From Flavobacterium nackdongense (GTDB lineage Bacteria > Bacteroidota > Bacteroidia > Flavobacteriales > Flavobacteriaceae), in the NCBI RefSeq assembly GCF_004355225.1, contig NZ_CP037933.1, positions 2,170,001 to 2,234,000 of the forward strand: a stretch of DNA of 64,000 bases, in the 5' to 3' direction. Under the pieces are notes generated by a model. That model searched no databases. It was not told where the DNA came from and saw nothing but the letters and a program-made list of their open reading frames with translations. Position 1 is the stretch's first letter. The number at the start of each line of letters is the position of its first letter. This document shows, piece after piece, positions 32,425 through 42,068 of the stretch. Both the position numbers and the translations under genes were made by a program.

Positions 32425-32509
32425 TCAAATAACCGTCAAATAAACTTTCCTTTATTTATAAGGGGTTCGTGTAAATATATTGCTTCTTTATCAAATAACC
32501 ATCAAATAA
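32425..32509. promoter_or_regulatory. Four helically phased TCAAATAA boxes (candidate operator)
   Basis: TCAAATAA occurs at 32425, 32436, 32491 and 32502. The spacings 11, 55 and 11 are all multiples of 11 bases, so the boxes face the same side of the helix. The two 20-base pairs (32424-32443 and 32490-32509) differ at one position. The array begins 3 bases upstream of the AlbA-like start codon, consistent with autoregulation by that protein or control by another factor. Confidence 0.5.
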
Positions 32510-32583
32510 GATTTGTAAGTCTTCAAACTAATTTGAACTTTTGCTAAGAGAGTATTTCTTTTAATAATTCAAAAGTAAGTATT

Positions 32584-35500
32584 TTAATTCAACTTAAAAT
32601 TAAGTTGCAACTTCTCTAATTCGAATAAAAGTTCATTCGAAATCTTTACTTTCAATTTGCGGCTGGGCATCGAAATCCGAGTAATCACTTTGGTTTCCTC
32701 TGCTGCCGATTCAACCGAAGCAGTAGGCTCGCCCATATCCATTTCCTCTTCTTCAGAAAAATCGTCTGCAAAAATTACGGCCTCATCCGGAATTTCATCT
32801 TCGAACAAGTCTGTGTTTGTGCTTTCTTCTAATTTTGGAACATTGACCAACATTTCGCCCGGTTTCCTTGCGGATTCGAGCTCTATAACATCAAATGTGA
32901 CTGCATTATTCCCCTTATTGGCCTGAAAAACGGCACTCATTTTAGCTATCAATTCTGGATTCAAGTCTTTGACATCCAAAAAAACACTGACTCTTTTGGC
33001 AAAATTTTCGAACACATCCTGCAGCATTTTAAATTCAGAAAACTGAATCTTAGGCTCCCCTTTTTTTCCAGTTTCTTTATCTGGCCAACCTTCTTTAATT
33101 AATACTTTTATATAGGTAAAACTATTGGGAATTAAATAATGACGGTATTTCATATACTCTTCTCCAAAAATTTTGAACTCGTAACTTTCGTCGTACCCTT
33201 CGAGATTAAAAATAGCCCAGCCCTTGCCATTCTTGGCAATTCGGTGTTGAACATTACTAATTATTCCGCCAAAAGTTAAATTCTTGTTCACAAATTGGTT
33301 CAAATCTTTGAGCGACTCCAGCCTAGAATTGCAAAAATATTTCATCTCATATTTGAAATCATCCAAGGGATGTCCTGAAATATAAATCCCGACCACTTCT
33401 TTTTCTTTGGCGAGTTTTTCCATGGTACTCCAATCTTCACATGGAGGCACAACAGGTTCGGCAATTTGCACATCGCTGCTTTCGCCAAACAAACTCACCT
33501 GCGATGAATTTTCGTTTTCCTGAAACTTCGCTCCATAGCGAATGGCCTTTTCATAAAACGTAATTCCATCGCCGTCATCGTGGAAGTATTGTGCTCGAGT
33601 CACCCCGGTAAAGGAATCAAAACCACCAGCCAAAGCTAGATTTTCTAATGCTTTTTTATTCGCCGCACGCAAATCGATACGTTTGGTCAAATCAAAAATC
33701 GATTTGTATTTTGTGGTTTTTCTGTTCTCGACAATGGTCGCCACGGCTCCAGAACCCACTCCTTTTACCGCTCCCATCCCGAAACGAACGGCATAATCGT
33801 CATTTACTGTGAATTTATAATAGGATTCGTTTACATCAGGCCCCAAAACCTTCAATCCCATTCGCTTACATTCCTCCATAAAAAAGGAGACTTGCTTGAT
33901 ATCACTCATATTATTCGACAAAACTGCTGCCATATATTCGGCTGGATAATTCGCTTTCAAATAAGCCGTTTGGTAGGCAATCCAAGCATAACAAGTAGAA
34001 TGCGATTTGTTGAACGCATATTCCGCAAAGGCTTTCCAGTCGTTCCAAATTTTTTCTAATTTGTCTTTGGCGTGTCCTTTTGCCATCGCTTGCGAGATGA
34101 ATTTGGGTTCCATTTTCGCCAACACATCAATCATCTTTTTCCCCATTGCTTTACGCAAAACGTCAGCATCACCTTTGGAGAAATCTGCCAATTTTTGGGA
34201 CAAAAGCATTACCTGTTCTTGGTAAACGGTGATTCCATAGGTATCTTTTAATAATTCTTCGCAATCGTCCAAGTCATATTCTATAGGCTCTTCGCCATTT
34301 TTCCGTTTAATAAAACTCGGAATATACGCAATTGGTCCCGGGCGATACAGCGCATTCATCGCAATCAAATCAGGAAAAACCGTAGGCTTCAATTCCTTCA
34401 TATATTTTTGCATTCCTGGGCTTTCATATTGGAAAATCCCCACCGTTTCACCCCGTTGAAAAAGCTCGTAGGTTTTGGCATCATCAATCGGAAATTCGTC
34501 TGGATTCAGATCAATATTGCTTCTGTATTTGACCAGTTTTACAGTGTCTTTAATCAATGTTAGGGTTTTCAGACCCAAGAAGTCCATCTTCAACAAACCC
34601 GCACTTTCTACCACCGAGTTATCAAATTGTGTGACAAATAAATCCGAATCTTTGGCGGTTGCCACTGGCACAAAATCGGTTATATCACTAGGCGTAATAA
34701 TCACCCCACAAGCGTGAATTCCAGTATTTCTAAGGTTTCCCTCTAAAACTTTGGCTTGCTGAATGGTTTCTCCACCTAAATCGTCTTCATTGGCCAGACC
34801 AATTAATTCCTTTATTTTTTCAAATTCCTCAGGCCGAACTGTCTTCTTGATTAACTCTTCTTTTTCGTTCAAAAAACGAGCTAAATTCCATTTGGACGGC
34901 ATCATCCCCGGAATTAATTTGGCTATTTTATCTGCTTCGAATAAAGGCAAATCCAACACACGAGCCGTATCGCGAATTGCCGATTTGGTGGCCATTTTAC
35001 CGTAAGTGATAATCTGCGCTACTTGTTTTTGACCGTATTTTCGAATCACATAATCCATTACGCTGCTACGTCCTTCGTCATCAAAATCGATATCAATATC
35101 GGGAAGTGAAACCCTGTCCGGATTCAAGAATCTTTCGAAAAGCAGATTGTACATCAACGGGTCGATATTGGTGATTTTCAAACAATAGGCCACCACCGAA
35201 CCTGCGGCAGAACCCCGACCAGGACCTACAGAAACCCCCATTTTTCGAGCCTCGGCGATAAAGTCTTGCACAATCAAGAAATAACCCGGATAACCTGAGT
35301 TGGCAATAGTCATCAATTCGAAATCCAATCGTTCCTGAATTTCTGGAGTAATTTCCTTGTACCTTAGCTTTGCACCTTCAAAAGTAAGGTGTTTCAAATA
35401 GGCATTTTCGCCTCGAACTCCACCATCGATGGCATCTTCGGGAACATTAAATTCTGCTGGAATCTCAAACTTTGGAAGCAAAACTTCACGAGCCAAGTTG

Positions 35501-37164
35501 TAAATTTCAATTTTTTCGACAATTTCGGAAATATTCAAAATCGCTTCCGGCAAATCATTGAAAAGTTGCTTCATTTCCTCGCCTGACTTGAAATAATATT
35601 CCTGATTGGGCAAGCCAAAACGATAGCCTCGTCCACGACCTATTGGCGTAGATTGTTTTTCGCCTTCTTTTACACACAATAAAATATCGTGCGCATTGGC
35701 ATTATCTTTCTCTATATAAAAAGTATTATTGGTTGCCACAATTTTGACCCCGTGCTTTCTTGCCAATGAAATTAAGGCTTCATTTACACGATTTTCGTCT
35801 TCCTGATTGTGACGCATTACTTCAATATAAAAATCGTCGCCAAATTCTTGTTTCCACCACAGCAAGGCTTCTTCGGCTTGGTTTTCGCCCAAATTCAAAA
35901 TCTTACTAGGAATTTCACCATAGAGATTTCCCGACAGAACAATGATGTCTTCTTTGTATTGTTGAATGACTTTTCGGTCTATTCTGGGCACATAGTAAAA
36001 ACCTTCGGTGTGCGCAATGGAGGACATTTTAGCCAAATTATGATAGCCTTTTTTATTCTTTGCCAAGAGCACAATTTGATAGCCATTATCTTTGACGGAC
36101 TTATTTTTATGGTCTTCGCAAACAAAAAATTCACAACCCACAATAGGCTTCATTGGAACTTCGGTTGGTTCTTCGCCTTTTTCTACGGCTTCCTTATTTT
36201 TAGTTTCGGCCGCTTTATTATGATATAAAATATCACGAACAAAGTGAAAAGCCCCCATCAAATTGGCGTGATCGGTCATTGCCACTGCAGGCATTTTCTG
36301 TTGTGAAGCCGCTTTGACTAAGGCAGCAACACTAATGGTCGATTGCAAAACCGAAAACTGAGTATGGTTGTGTAAATGCACAAAATCAGTGTCGATTAAA
36401 CTTTGTCTGTTATCCGAAAGTTCCTGTTTCGAAATGGTTGCCGTTTGCTTACCCCCTAATTGCTGACGAATTTTATCGGATGCTTCCTTTAGATTAATGT
36501 GCTGCAATCCGATAAGTTGAATTTCTCTGGGATTTTTTAATTGAAAATCCTCGAAATATTCCTGTTCAACTTCTAGTTCCTGCTTGGTAAAAACTTCGGT
36601 ACGAATCAATTCGAAAAAGCAACGCGTGGTTGCCTCGACATCGGCAGTAGCATTGTGTGCTTCTGCAAAAGGTTTGTTGAAAAGATATTGGTGTAATTCT
36701 GTTAATGTTGGTAGTTTGAATTTTCCACCACGACCTCCTGGCAATTTCAATAAGGAGGCGGTCACCTCGGTACAAGTGTCCAGAATTGGCATCGAACTCA
36801 TTGGACTTTCGACACCCAATCTATAAAATTCGCAACCCATAATATTGACATCAAAACCTAGATTTTGACCCACAATAAATTTGGCTTTCGATAAAGCAAT
36901 ATTGAATTTTTCTAAAACTTCGGCTAATGGAACACCTTCGGCTTGCGCCAATTCAGTCGAAATACCGTGAATTCTTTCGGCATCATAAGGAATATTAAAT
37001 CCCTCAGGCTTGACCAAAAAGTCCTGATGTTCGATGACTCTACCCATATCATCGTGTAACTGCCAAGCAATTTGAATACATCTTGGCCAGTTGTCTGTAT
37101 CAGAAATAGGTGCGGTGTATTTTTTAGGTAAACCTGTAGTTTCGGTATCGAATATTAAGTACAT
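32584..37164 (-). CDS. dnaE: DNA polymerase III alpha subunit with N-terminal proofreading exonuclease
   Basis: The replicative polymerase, 1526 residues from ATG 37164, compared with about 1160 for the E. coli subunit. The extra N-terminus is a DnaQ-like exonuclease (about 1-190): Exo I FDTETTG, Exo II GQNLGFD, Exo III HNATADVEATTRC. A PHP domain follows from HLHNHTQFS (about 260). The polymerase palm has GPGRGSAAGS and PDIDIDFDDEGR, whose Asp residues bind Mg. Helix-hairpin-helix and OB-fold (LTFGGIISNVQHR) domains close it. The exonuclease fusion is known in Bacteroidota DnaE. The longer frame to 37203 only translates a repeat and is rejected. Confidence 0.95.
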   Translation of the reverse strand: MYLIFDTETTGLPKKYTAPISDTDNWPRCIQIAWQLHDDMGRVIEHQDFLVKPEGFNIPYDAERIHGISTELAQAEGVPLAEVLEKFNIALSKAKFIVGQNLGFDVNIMGCEFYRLGVESPMSSMPILDTCTEVTASLLKLPGGRGGKFKLPTLTELHQYLFNKPFAEAHNATADVEATTRCFFELIRTEVFTKQELEVEQEYFEDFQLKNPREIQLIGLQHINLKEASDKIRQQLGGKQTATISKQELSDNRQSLIDTDFVHLHNHTQFSVLQSTISVAALVKAASQQKMPAVAMTDHANLMGAFHFVRDILYHNKAAETKNKEAVEKGEEPTEVPMKPIVGCEFFVCEDHKNKSVKDNGYQIVLLAKNKKGYHNLAKMSSIAHTEGFYYVPRIDRKVIQQYKEDIIVLSGNLYGEIPSKILNLGENQAEEALLWWKQEFGDDFYIEVMRHNQEDENRVNEALISLARKHGVKIVATNNTFYIEKDNANAHDILLCVKEGEKQSTPIGRGRGYRFGLPNQEYYFKSGEEMKQLFNDLPEAILNISEIVEKIEIYNLAREVLLPKFEIPAEFNVPEDAIDGGVRGENAYLKHLTFEGAKLRYKEITPEIQERLDFELMTIANSGYPGYFLIVQDFIAEARKMGVSVGPGRGSAAGSVVAYCLKITNIDPLMYNLLFERFLNPDRVSLPDIDIDFDDEGRSSVMDYVIRKYGQKQVAQIITYGKMATKSAIRDTARVLDLPLFEADKIAKLIPGMMPSKWNLARFLNEKEELIKKTVRPEEFEKIKELIGLANEDDLGGETIQQAKVLEGNLRNTGIHACGVIITPSDITDFVPVATAKDSDLFVTQFDNSVVESAGLLKMDFLGLKTLTLIKDTVKLVKYRSNIDLNPDEFPIDDAKTYELFQRGETVGIFQYESPGMQKYMKELKPTVFPDLIAMNALYRPGPIAYIPSFIKRKNGEEPIEYDLDDCEELLKDTYGITVYQEQVMLLSQKLADFSKGDADVLRKAMGKKMIDVLAKMEPKFISQAMAKGHAKDKLEKIWNDWKAFAEYAFNKSHSTCYAWIAYQTAYLKANYPAEYMAAVLSNNMSDIKQVSFFMEECKRMGLKVLGPDVNESYYKFTVNDDYAVRFGMGAVKGVGSGAVATIVENRKTTKYKSIFDLTKRIDLRAANKKALENLALAGGFDSFTGVTRAQYFHDDGDGITFYEKAIRYGAKFQENENSSQVSLFGESSDVQIAEPVVPPCEDWSTMEKLAKEKEVVGIYISGHPLDDFKYEMKYFCNSRLESLKDLNQFVNKNLTFGGIISNVQHRIAKNGKGWAIFNLEGYDESYEFKIFGEEYMKYRHYLIPNSFTYIKVLIKEGWPDKETGKKGEPKIQFSEFKMLQDVFENFAKRVSVFLDVKDLNPELIAKMSAVFQANKGNNAVTFDVIELESARKPGEMLVNVPKLEESTNTDLFEDEIPDEAVIFADDFSEEEEMDMGEPTASVESAAEETKVITRISMPSRKLKVKISNELLFELEKLQLNFKLN

Positions 37165-37165
37165 A

Positions 37166-37201
37166 AGCCTCACCCCAGCCCTCACCAAAGGAGAGGGAGC
37201 C
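37166..37201. repeat. GC-rich hairpin repeat abutting the dnaE start
   Basis: AGCCTCACCCCAGCCCTC, ACCAAAGG, AGAGGGAGCC: an imperfect hairpin of the same general type as the element at the ruvC/hemW junction. It ends 1 base from the dnaE start codon, so it forms part of the mRNA leader. Confidence 0.6.
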
Positions 37202-37203
37202 AA

Positions 37204-37752
37204 AACTTGAAAAGTTTTTGACTGGTTTTTTTAACTGGTTATAAACGTTTTAAAATTAATAGTGAATTCAAATAATGAAATTCAAATTTAGATTTTTTTA
37301 GACGAAAACCTTTTGGAAGTTATTAACAAAAGACAAAACCTAAAAATGATATAATTCATTAAAATCTAGTACTTGGATGTCGTAGTATTTTATCAAAAAA
37401 AACGATTCTTTCTCTACTAAAAAAAGCGATTTTAGGAGTCATTTTTTCAAATAAAAACCTAGAAAAGCAACTTTATCAAACAATTGAATAAAACCAATCA
37501 CAGCCTAATGATTGTAGATTATGAATCATATTTTACTTGTCAATAAATATTTTTCAACAAAAACAGCTATTTTAAATATAATTTTGATAAAATCGCAAAC
37601 CTAAAAATCAGTAGAATTCGAACCTACCGTAAAGACTGGACTAAAAATTAAAGTCGAAATAAAAGTAGCCCAGTGCAACCCAATCTAAAAAATAGACACT
37701 GGATGCTGTCGTAAAACCATTTTGGGCATCGTATATAAATAAATTATACACA
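37204..37752. other. Non-coding spacer between dnaE and leuC
   Basis: About 550 bases between divergent genes. It contains AT-rich sequence with runs of A, one short frame (37521-37604) rich in Ile/Leu/Val codons, and a CCAGTG/CACTGG pairing near 37673-37704. No terminator-like T-run follows, so I do not call an attenuator. Confidence 0.4.
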
Positions 37753-37782
37753 TTGACCACTACTATTCTTTTATTAAATTTG
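37753..37782 (+). promoter_or_regulatory. Bacteroidota-type promoter of the leu operon
   Basis: TTG (37753-37755), 19 bases, TAAATTTG (37775-37782), about 48 bases before the leuC ATG. Confidence 0.75.
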
Positions 37783-37829
37783 CTCCCATTGTTTTAAAAA
37801 ACCAGAAACACATTTAAAAAATAGTTAAA

Positions 37830-39224
37830 ATGAGTACTACATTATTCGACAAAGTATGGGATTCGCACGTGGTGCGTCAAATTGAAGATGGACCGGACGT
37901 GTTCTTTATCGACCGTCATTTCATTCACGAAGTTACGAGTCCTGTTGCTTTTTTAGGCTTGAAAGAAAGAGGAATTTCGGTTTTATACCCAGAACGCACT
38001 TTTGCAACAGCCGATCACAACACACCAACTATAAACCAACACTTGCCGGTTGAAGACGCTTTGTCTGCCAATCAGTTGAAGGCTTTGGAAGAAAACTCTG
38101 CAGAATATGGCATTAGCCACTGGGGTTTAGGAAATCAAAAAAATGGAATTGTGCACGTGGTAGGTCCTGAAAACGGAATTACTTTGCCGGGTGCCACCAT
38201 TGTTTGTGGCGATTCACACACTTCTACTCACGGCGCTTTCGGAGCAATTGCATTCGGAATTGGAACTTCTGAGGTAGAAATGGTGCTTTCTACGCAATGT
38301 ATTATGCAGCCAAAACCTAAAAAAATGCGCATCAACGTAAACGGTGAACTTCAATTGGGAGTGACTCCGAAAGACGTGGCGCTTTATATCATTTCGAAAT
38401 TATCAACTTCTGGTGCTACAGGATATTTTGTAGAGTATGCTGGAGGTGTTTTCGAAAATATGACAATGGAAGGTCGTATGACGGTTTGTAATTTGACTAT
38501 CGAAATGGGTGCTCGCGGCGGAATGATCGCCCCTGACCAAACCACTTTCGATTATTTGGAAGGTCGTTTATATGCGCCAAAAGGAGAAGCTTGGGACAAA
38601 GCAGTTGCCTATTGGAAAACATTGAAAACCGATGCCGATGCTACTTTCGACGAAGAAATTACTTTCTCCGCTGCAGATATTGAGCCAATGATTACTTACG
38701 GAACCAATCCTGGTATGGGATTAGGCATTTCTAAAAGTATTCCGGGAGCAAAAGATGTTGCCGAAGGCGAAGAAACTTATGTAAAATCTTTGGCTTATAT
38801 GGGTTACAATCAAGGTGAAGCGATGATTGGAAAACCAATTGATTACGTATTCTTGGGAAGTTGTACCAACGGCCGAATTGAAGATTTTAGAGCTTTTGCC
38901 TCGATTGTAAAAGGAAGACAAAAAGCGGCAAACGTAACCGCTTGGTTGGTTCCAGGTTCACACGTGGTCGAAGCACAAATCAAAGAAGAAGGAATTCTCG
39001 ATATTTTAAACCAAGCCGGTTTTGTATTGCGTCAGCCGGGATGTTCGGCTTGTTTAGCGATGAATGATGATAAAGTTCCTGCCGGAAAATATGCGGTAAG
39101 TACCTCCAACAGAAACTTTGAAGGTCGTCAAGGTCCAGGTGCAAGAACTTTATTGGCAAGTCCGTATATGGCTGCTGCCGCTGCTGTTACAGGCGTTTTG
39201 ACCGATCCAAGAGAGCTTATTTAA
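37830..39224 (+). CDS. leuC: 3-isopropylmalate dehydratase large subunit
   Basis: LeuC with LeuD isomerises 2-isopropylmalate to 3-isopropylmalate in leucine synthesis. The aconitase-fold motifs are present: [14 protein letters not shown] near the N-terminus, [25 protein letters not shown] (about 131-155), SCTNGR (about 345) and [13 protein letters not shown]. The 4Fe-4S ligands are the Cys of CTNGR plus Cys405 and Cys408. Length (464) is normal. First gene of leuC-leuD-ABM-leuA-leuB, with a promoter directly upstream. Confidence 0.97.
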   Translation: MSTTLFDKVWDSHVVRQIEDGPDVFFIDRHFIHEVTSPVAFLGLKERGISVLYPERTFATADHNTPTINQHLPVEDALSANQLKALEENSAEYGISHWGLGNQKNGIVHVVGPENGITLPGATIVCGDSHTSTHGAFGAIAFGIGTSEVEMVLSTQCIMQPKPKKMRINVNGELQLGVTPKDVALYIISKLSTSGATGYFVEYAGGVFENMTMEGRMTVCNLTIEMGARGGMIAPDQTTFDYLEGRLYAPKGEAWDKAVAYWKTLKTDADATFDEEITFSAADIEPMITYGTNPGMGLGISKSIPGAKDVAEGEETYVKSLAYMGYNQGEAMIGKPIDYVFLGSCTNGRIEDFRAFASIVKGRQKAANVTAWLVPGSHVVEAQIKEEGILDILNQAGFVLRQPGCSACLAMNDDKVPAGKYAVSTSNRNFEGRQGPGARTLLASPYMAAAAAVTGVLTDPRELI

Positions 39225-39240
39225 AAGATTTCAGAATGTA

Positions 39241-39378
39241 GATTAACGATTTTTGATTTCAGATTTCACCCAATTTACATATTTATAAACATAATTTTAC
39301 AAAATACATTTTACAAATTTTTTAGCGATTAAAGATTTATTTTCAATAAGGAAAATCAAAAATCAAAAATCGTTAATC
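39241..39378. repeat. Inverted repeat in the leuC-leuD gap
   Basis: A perfect 19-base inverted repeat (GATTAACGATTTTTGATTT at 39241-39259; its complement at 39360-39378). The right arm lies in an (A)ATCAAAA tandem tract that continues to about 39394. It fills most of the 170-base gap without an obvious terminator T-run. Confidence 0.7.
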
Positions 39379-39394
39379 AAAAATCACAAATCAA

Positions 39395-39991
39395 ATGGCT
39401 TACGATAAATTTAATATACTTACAAGTACCGCAGTTCCACTTTCTATAGAAAATGTAGATACGGATCAAATTATTCCTGCTCGTTTTTTGAAAGCGACAG
39501 AACGTGTTGGTTTTGGCGACAACCTTTTCCGTGACTGGAGATACAATAATGACGGTTCTCCAAAAACTGATTTCGTTTTAAATAACCCAACTTATAGCGG
39601 AAAAATCCTTGTTGGCGGAAAGAACTTTGGTTCTGGTTCTTCGAGAGAACACGCGGCTTGGGCGGTTTACGATTACGGATTTAGAGCGGTAGTTTCTAGC
39701 TTTTTTGCTGATATTTTCAGAAATAACTGTTTGAATATTGGCGTTTTGCCAGTTCAGGTAAGCGTTGAATTTGCAGACAAAATCTTCAAAGCAATTGAAG
39801 CTGATCCAACAACAGAATTAGAAATCAACCTTCCTGAACAAACTATTACTCTTAAAAGTACTGGCGAAAAAGAATCTTTTGACATCAACGGTTACAAAAA
39901 GAACAATATGCTCAACGGTTTTGATGATATCGATTATTTGCAAAATATCAAAAAAGAGATTGTGGAATTTGCAGACCAATTGCCTTATTAA
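39395..39991 (+). CDS. leuD: 3-isopropylmalate dehydratase small subunit
   Basis: 198 residues, the normal length for LeuD. It begins with the swivel-domain pattern TAVPLSIENVDTDQIIPARFLK and has the substrate-loop motif GKNFGSGSSREHAAWAVYDYGFRAV (about 75-100). It completes the LeuCD heterodimer and lies 170 bases after leuC on the same strand, the gap being a palindromic repeat. Confidence 0.97.
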   Translation: MAYDKFNILTSTAVPLSIENVDTDQIIPARFLKATERVGFGDNLFRDWRYNNDGSPKTDFVLNNPTYSGKILVGGKNFGSGSSREHAAWAVYDYGFRAVVSSFFADIFRNNCLNIGVLPVQVSVEFADKIFKAIEADPTTELEINLPEQTITLKSTGEKESFDINGYKKNNMLNGFDDIDYLQNIKKEIVEFADQLPY

Positions 39992-40009
39992 TTGAAATTG
40001 TAAAAATTT

Positions 40010-40072
40010 AACCATTAAAAGATTAAAGTTCATTTAGACAAAAACTTAATTTTCTTAATCTCTTAATGGTTT
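40010..40072. repeat. AACCATTAA...TTAATGGTTT inverted repeat
   Basis: Arms 40010-40026 and 40055-40072 pair with a few mismatches (AACCATTAAAAGATTAA against TTAATCTCTTAATGGTTT). It is the same family as the element at 45569-45632. Confidence 0.65.
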
Positions 40073-40099
40073 ACAAAAACATAAGGAATACATTAAATT

Positions 40100-40402
40100 A
40101 TGATTCTAGAAGTAGCGACCCTTTTGGTAAAAAAAGGAGAGGAAAAACAATTTGAAAAAGATTTTGAGATTGCCAGTCAATTTATAAGTTCAATTCAAGG
40201 ATATTATGGACATAGTTTACGAAAGTGCATCGAACAAGAAAACAAATACATTTTACTAGTTGATTGGGAAAAACTAGAAGACCACACAATTGGTTTTAGA
40301 CAATCCGGCCACTATTTAGAATGGAAAAAATTACTCCATCATTATTACGATCCGTTTCCGATAGTGGAACATTTTGAAATGATTTTAGAGAATAAAAAAT
40401 AA
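40100..40402 (+). CDS. ABM (antibiotic biosynthesis monooxygenase)-fold protein
   Basis: 100 residues with the dimeric ferredoxin-like ABM fold: MILEVATLLVKKGEEKQFEKDFEIASQ, the central SLRKCIEQENKYILLVDWEKLEDH and the late YDPFPIVEHFEMI. Despite the name, many members are small metabolite-handling or stress-related proteins. Its place inside the leucine operon, between leuD and leuA, suggests co-expression but gives no direct functional link. Confidence 0.85.
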   Translation: MILEVATLLVKKGEEKQFEKDFEIASQFISSIQGYYGHSLRKCIEQENKYILLVDWEKLEDHTIGFRQSGHYLEWKKLLHHYYDPFPIVEHFEMILENKK

Positions 40403-40443
40403 CAAATAAGTTTTCATTACCGATTGCTTAGCATCACATTACA

Positions 40444-41979
40444 ATGGAAAGAAGAACAATTGAAATAATGGACACGACGCTTCGTGACGGGGAACAAACC
40501 TCGGGAGTATCGTTTTCAGCAGCAGAGAAATTAACCATAGCGCAACTTTTGCTGGAAGAATTAAATGTGGACAGAATCGAAATTGCCTCGGCTCGAGTAA
40601 GCGAAGGCGAATTTCAAGGCGTAAAAGGCATTATGTCTTGGGCTGAATCTAAAGGATATGCCCATCGCGTTGAAGTTTTAACCTTTGTCGATGGCGGACT
40701 TTCGATAGATTGGATGAAAAAATCAGGAGCAAAAGTTCAAAACTTATTGACCAAAGGTTCCTTAAACCATTTGACTTATCAATTAAAGAAAACGCCGGAA
40801 CAACATTTTGCCGAAATTGCTCAAACCATAGCATCAGCCAAAGAAAACAACATTGAAACCAATGTTTATTTAGAGGATTGGAGTAACGGAATGCGCGATT
40901 CTCCTGACTATGTTTTTCAATATTTGGATTTTTTAACACAGCAACCGGTCAAAAGAATCTTGTTGCCTGATACCTTAGGCGTACTTATTCCATCAGAAGT
41001 TTTTGCTTTTATTTCAAAAATCATCCCGAAATACCCAAATATTCATTTTGATTTCCACGCTCATAACGACTACGATGTTAGTGTTGCCAATTCGATTGAA
41101 GCCGTAAAAGCAGGTATTCACGGACTGCACGTAACGGTAAACGGAATGGGAGAACGAGCTGGAAATGCGCCTCTTGAAAGCACCGTTGCCGTGATCAATG
41201 ATTTTATGCCCGAGGTAAAAATCAGGGTAAAAGAATCGTCTTTGTACTCGGTGAGTAAATTGGTTGAGACTTTTACGGGTTACAGAATCCCTGCCAACAA
41301 ACCTATTGTAGGCGACAATGTTTTTACTCAAACTGCCGGTATTCACGCCGATGGCGACAATAAAAACAATCTGTATTTCAATGATTTGCTTCCAGAGCGT
41401 TTTGGTAGAAAAAGAAAATATGCTTTGGGAAAAACTTCAGGCAAAGCCAATATCGAAAAAAATCTTCAGGAATTAGGATTACAACTCAATCAAGAAGATT
41501 TGAAATTGGTTACCCAACGTATCATTGAATTAGGCGACAAAAAAGAAACAGTTACCAAAGAAGATTTGCCTTACATCATCTCCGATGTTTTAGACAGTCA
41601 AACCTACGAAGATAAAATCGTTATTGAGTCTTATGTGTTAGTTCACTCCAAAGGAATGCGACCTTCAACCACACTATGTTTGAAAATTGACGGCGAAATT
41701 ATTGAAGAAAATGCCCAAGGGGACGGACAATTTGATGCTTTTATGAATGCTTTGACCAAAATATATAAAAGTAAAAAGATGACTTTGCCTAAACTAATCG
41801 ATTATGCCGTTCGAATTCCACCCGGAAGCAGTTCGGATGCGCTTTGCGAAACGATTATCACTTGGACCAATGGCATAAAAGAATTCAAGACCCGAGGATT
41901 GGATTCCGACCAAACTGTAGCTGCCATTAAAGCAACCCAAAAAATGTTGAACATAGATGGAGTAAATTCAAAAAATTAA
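40444..41979 (+). CDS. leuA: 2-isopropylmalate synthase / LeuA2-type (possibly citramalate synthase)
   Basis: 511 residues. A DRE-TIM metallolyase barrel begins IMDTTLRDGEQTSGVSFSAAEK and contains the metal-binding FHAHNDYDVSVANS and TVNGMGERAGNAPLE. The C-terminal LeuA dimer/regulatory domain is at about 375-505, ending in SSSDALCETIITW. Between leuD and leuB, the expected reaction is acetyl-CoA + 2-oxoisovalerate to 2-isopropylmalate; this LeuA2/CimA branch can also make citramalate, and sequence alone does not decide. The stop codon is followed by 21 more in-frame sense codons before a second TAA, so the C-terminus may be recently shortened. Confidence 0.88.
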   Translation: MERRTIEIMDTTLRDGEQTSGVSFSAAEKLTIAQLLLEELNVDRIEIASARVSEGEFQGVKGIMSWAESKGYAHRVEVLTFVDGGLSIDWMKKSGAKVQNLLTKGSLNHLTYQLKKTPEQHFAEIAQTIASAKENNIETNVYLEDWSNGMRDSPDYVFQYLDFLTQQPVKRILLPDTLGVLIPSEVFAFISKIIPKYPNIHFDFHAHNDYDVSVANSIEAVKAGIHGLHVTVNGMGERAGNAPLESTVAVINDFMPEVKIRVKESSLYSVSKLVETFTGYRIPANKPIVGDNVFTQTAGIHADGDNKNNLYFNDLLPERFGRKRKYALGKTSGKANIEKNLQELGLQLNQEDLKLVTQRIIELGDKKETVTKEDLPYIISDVLDSQTYEDKIVIESYVLVHSKGMRPSTTLCLKIDGEIIEENAQGDGQFDAFMNALTKIYKSKKMTLPKLIDYAVRIPPGSSSDALCETIITWTNGIKEFKTRGLDSDQTVAAIKATQKMLNIDGVNSKN

Positions 41980-42045
41980 ATTCCACTCGAGAACAAAGTG
42001 CCAATTGACGAAGTAATTTCCGAACTGTTTTGGAATAAAAAATAA
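41980..42045 (+). other. In-frame coding-like extension beyond the leuA stop
   Basis: Reading on in the leuA frame past TAA 41977-41979 gives 21 codons (IPLENKVPIDEVISELFWNKK) and a second TAA at 42043-42045. The composition is protein-like, with an amphipathic helix DEVISELFW, unlike the AT-rich spacer that follows. It looks like the original C-terminus cut off by a premature stop, or a read-through extension. Confidence 0.5.
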
Positions 42046-42068
42046 ATAATAATTATACTATCAAAATA

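Noticed and set aside
37165..37203. Longer DnaE start at 37203.
   Set aside because: The added residues are the translation of a GC-rich interspersed repeat, and the exonuclease domain begins exactly at MYLIFDTETTG.
37521..37604. 27-codon frame (MNHILLVNKY...) rich in Ile/Leu/Val upstream of leuC, as a possible attenuator leader peptide.
   Set aside because: A good promoter lies downstream of it, directly before leuC, no terminator with a T-run follows it, and Ile/Leu codons are common in AT-rich DNA.
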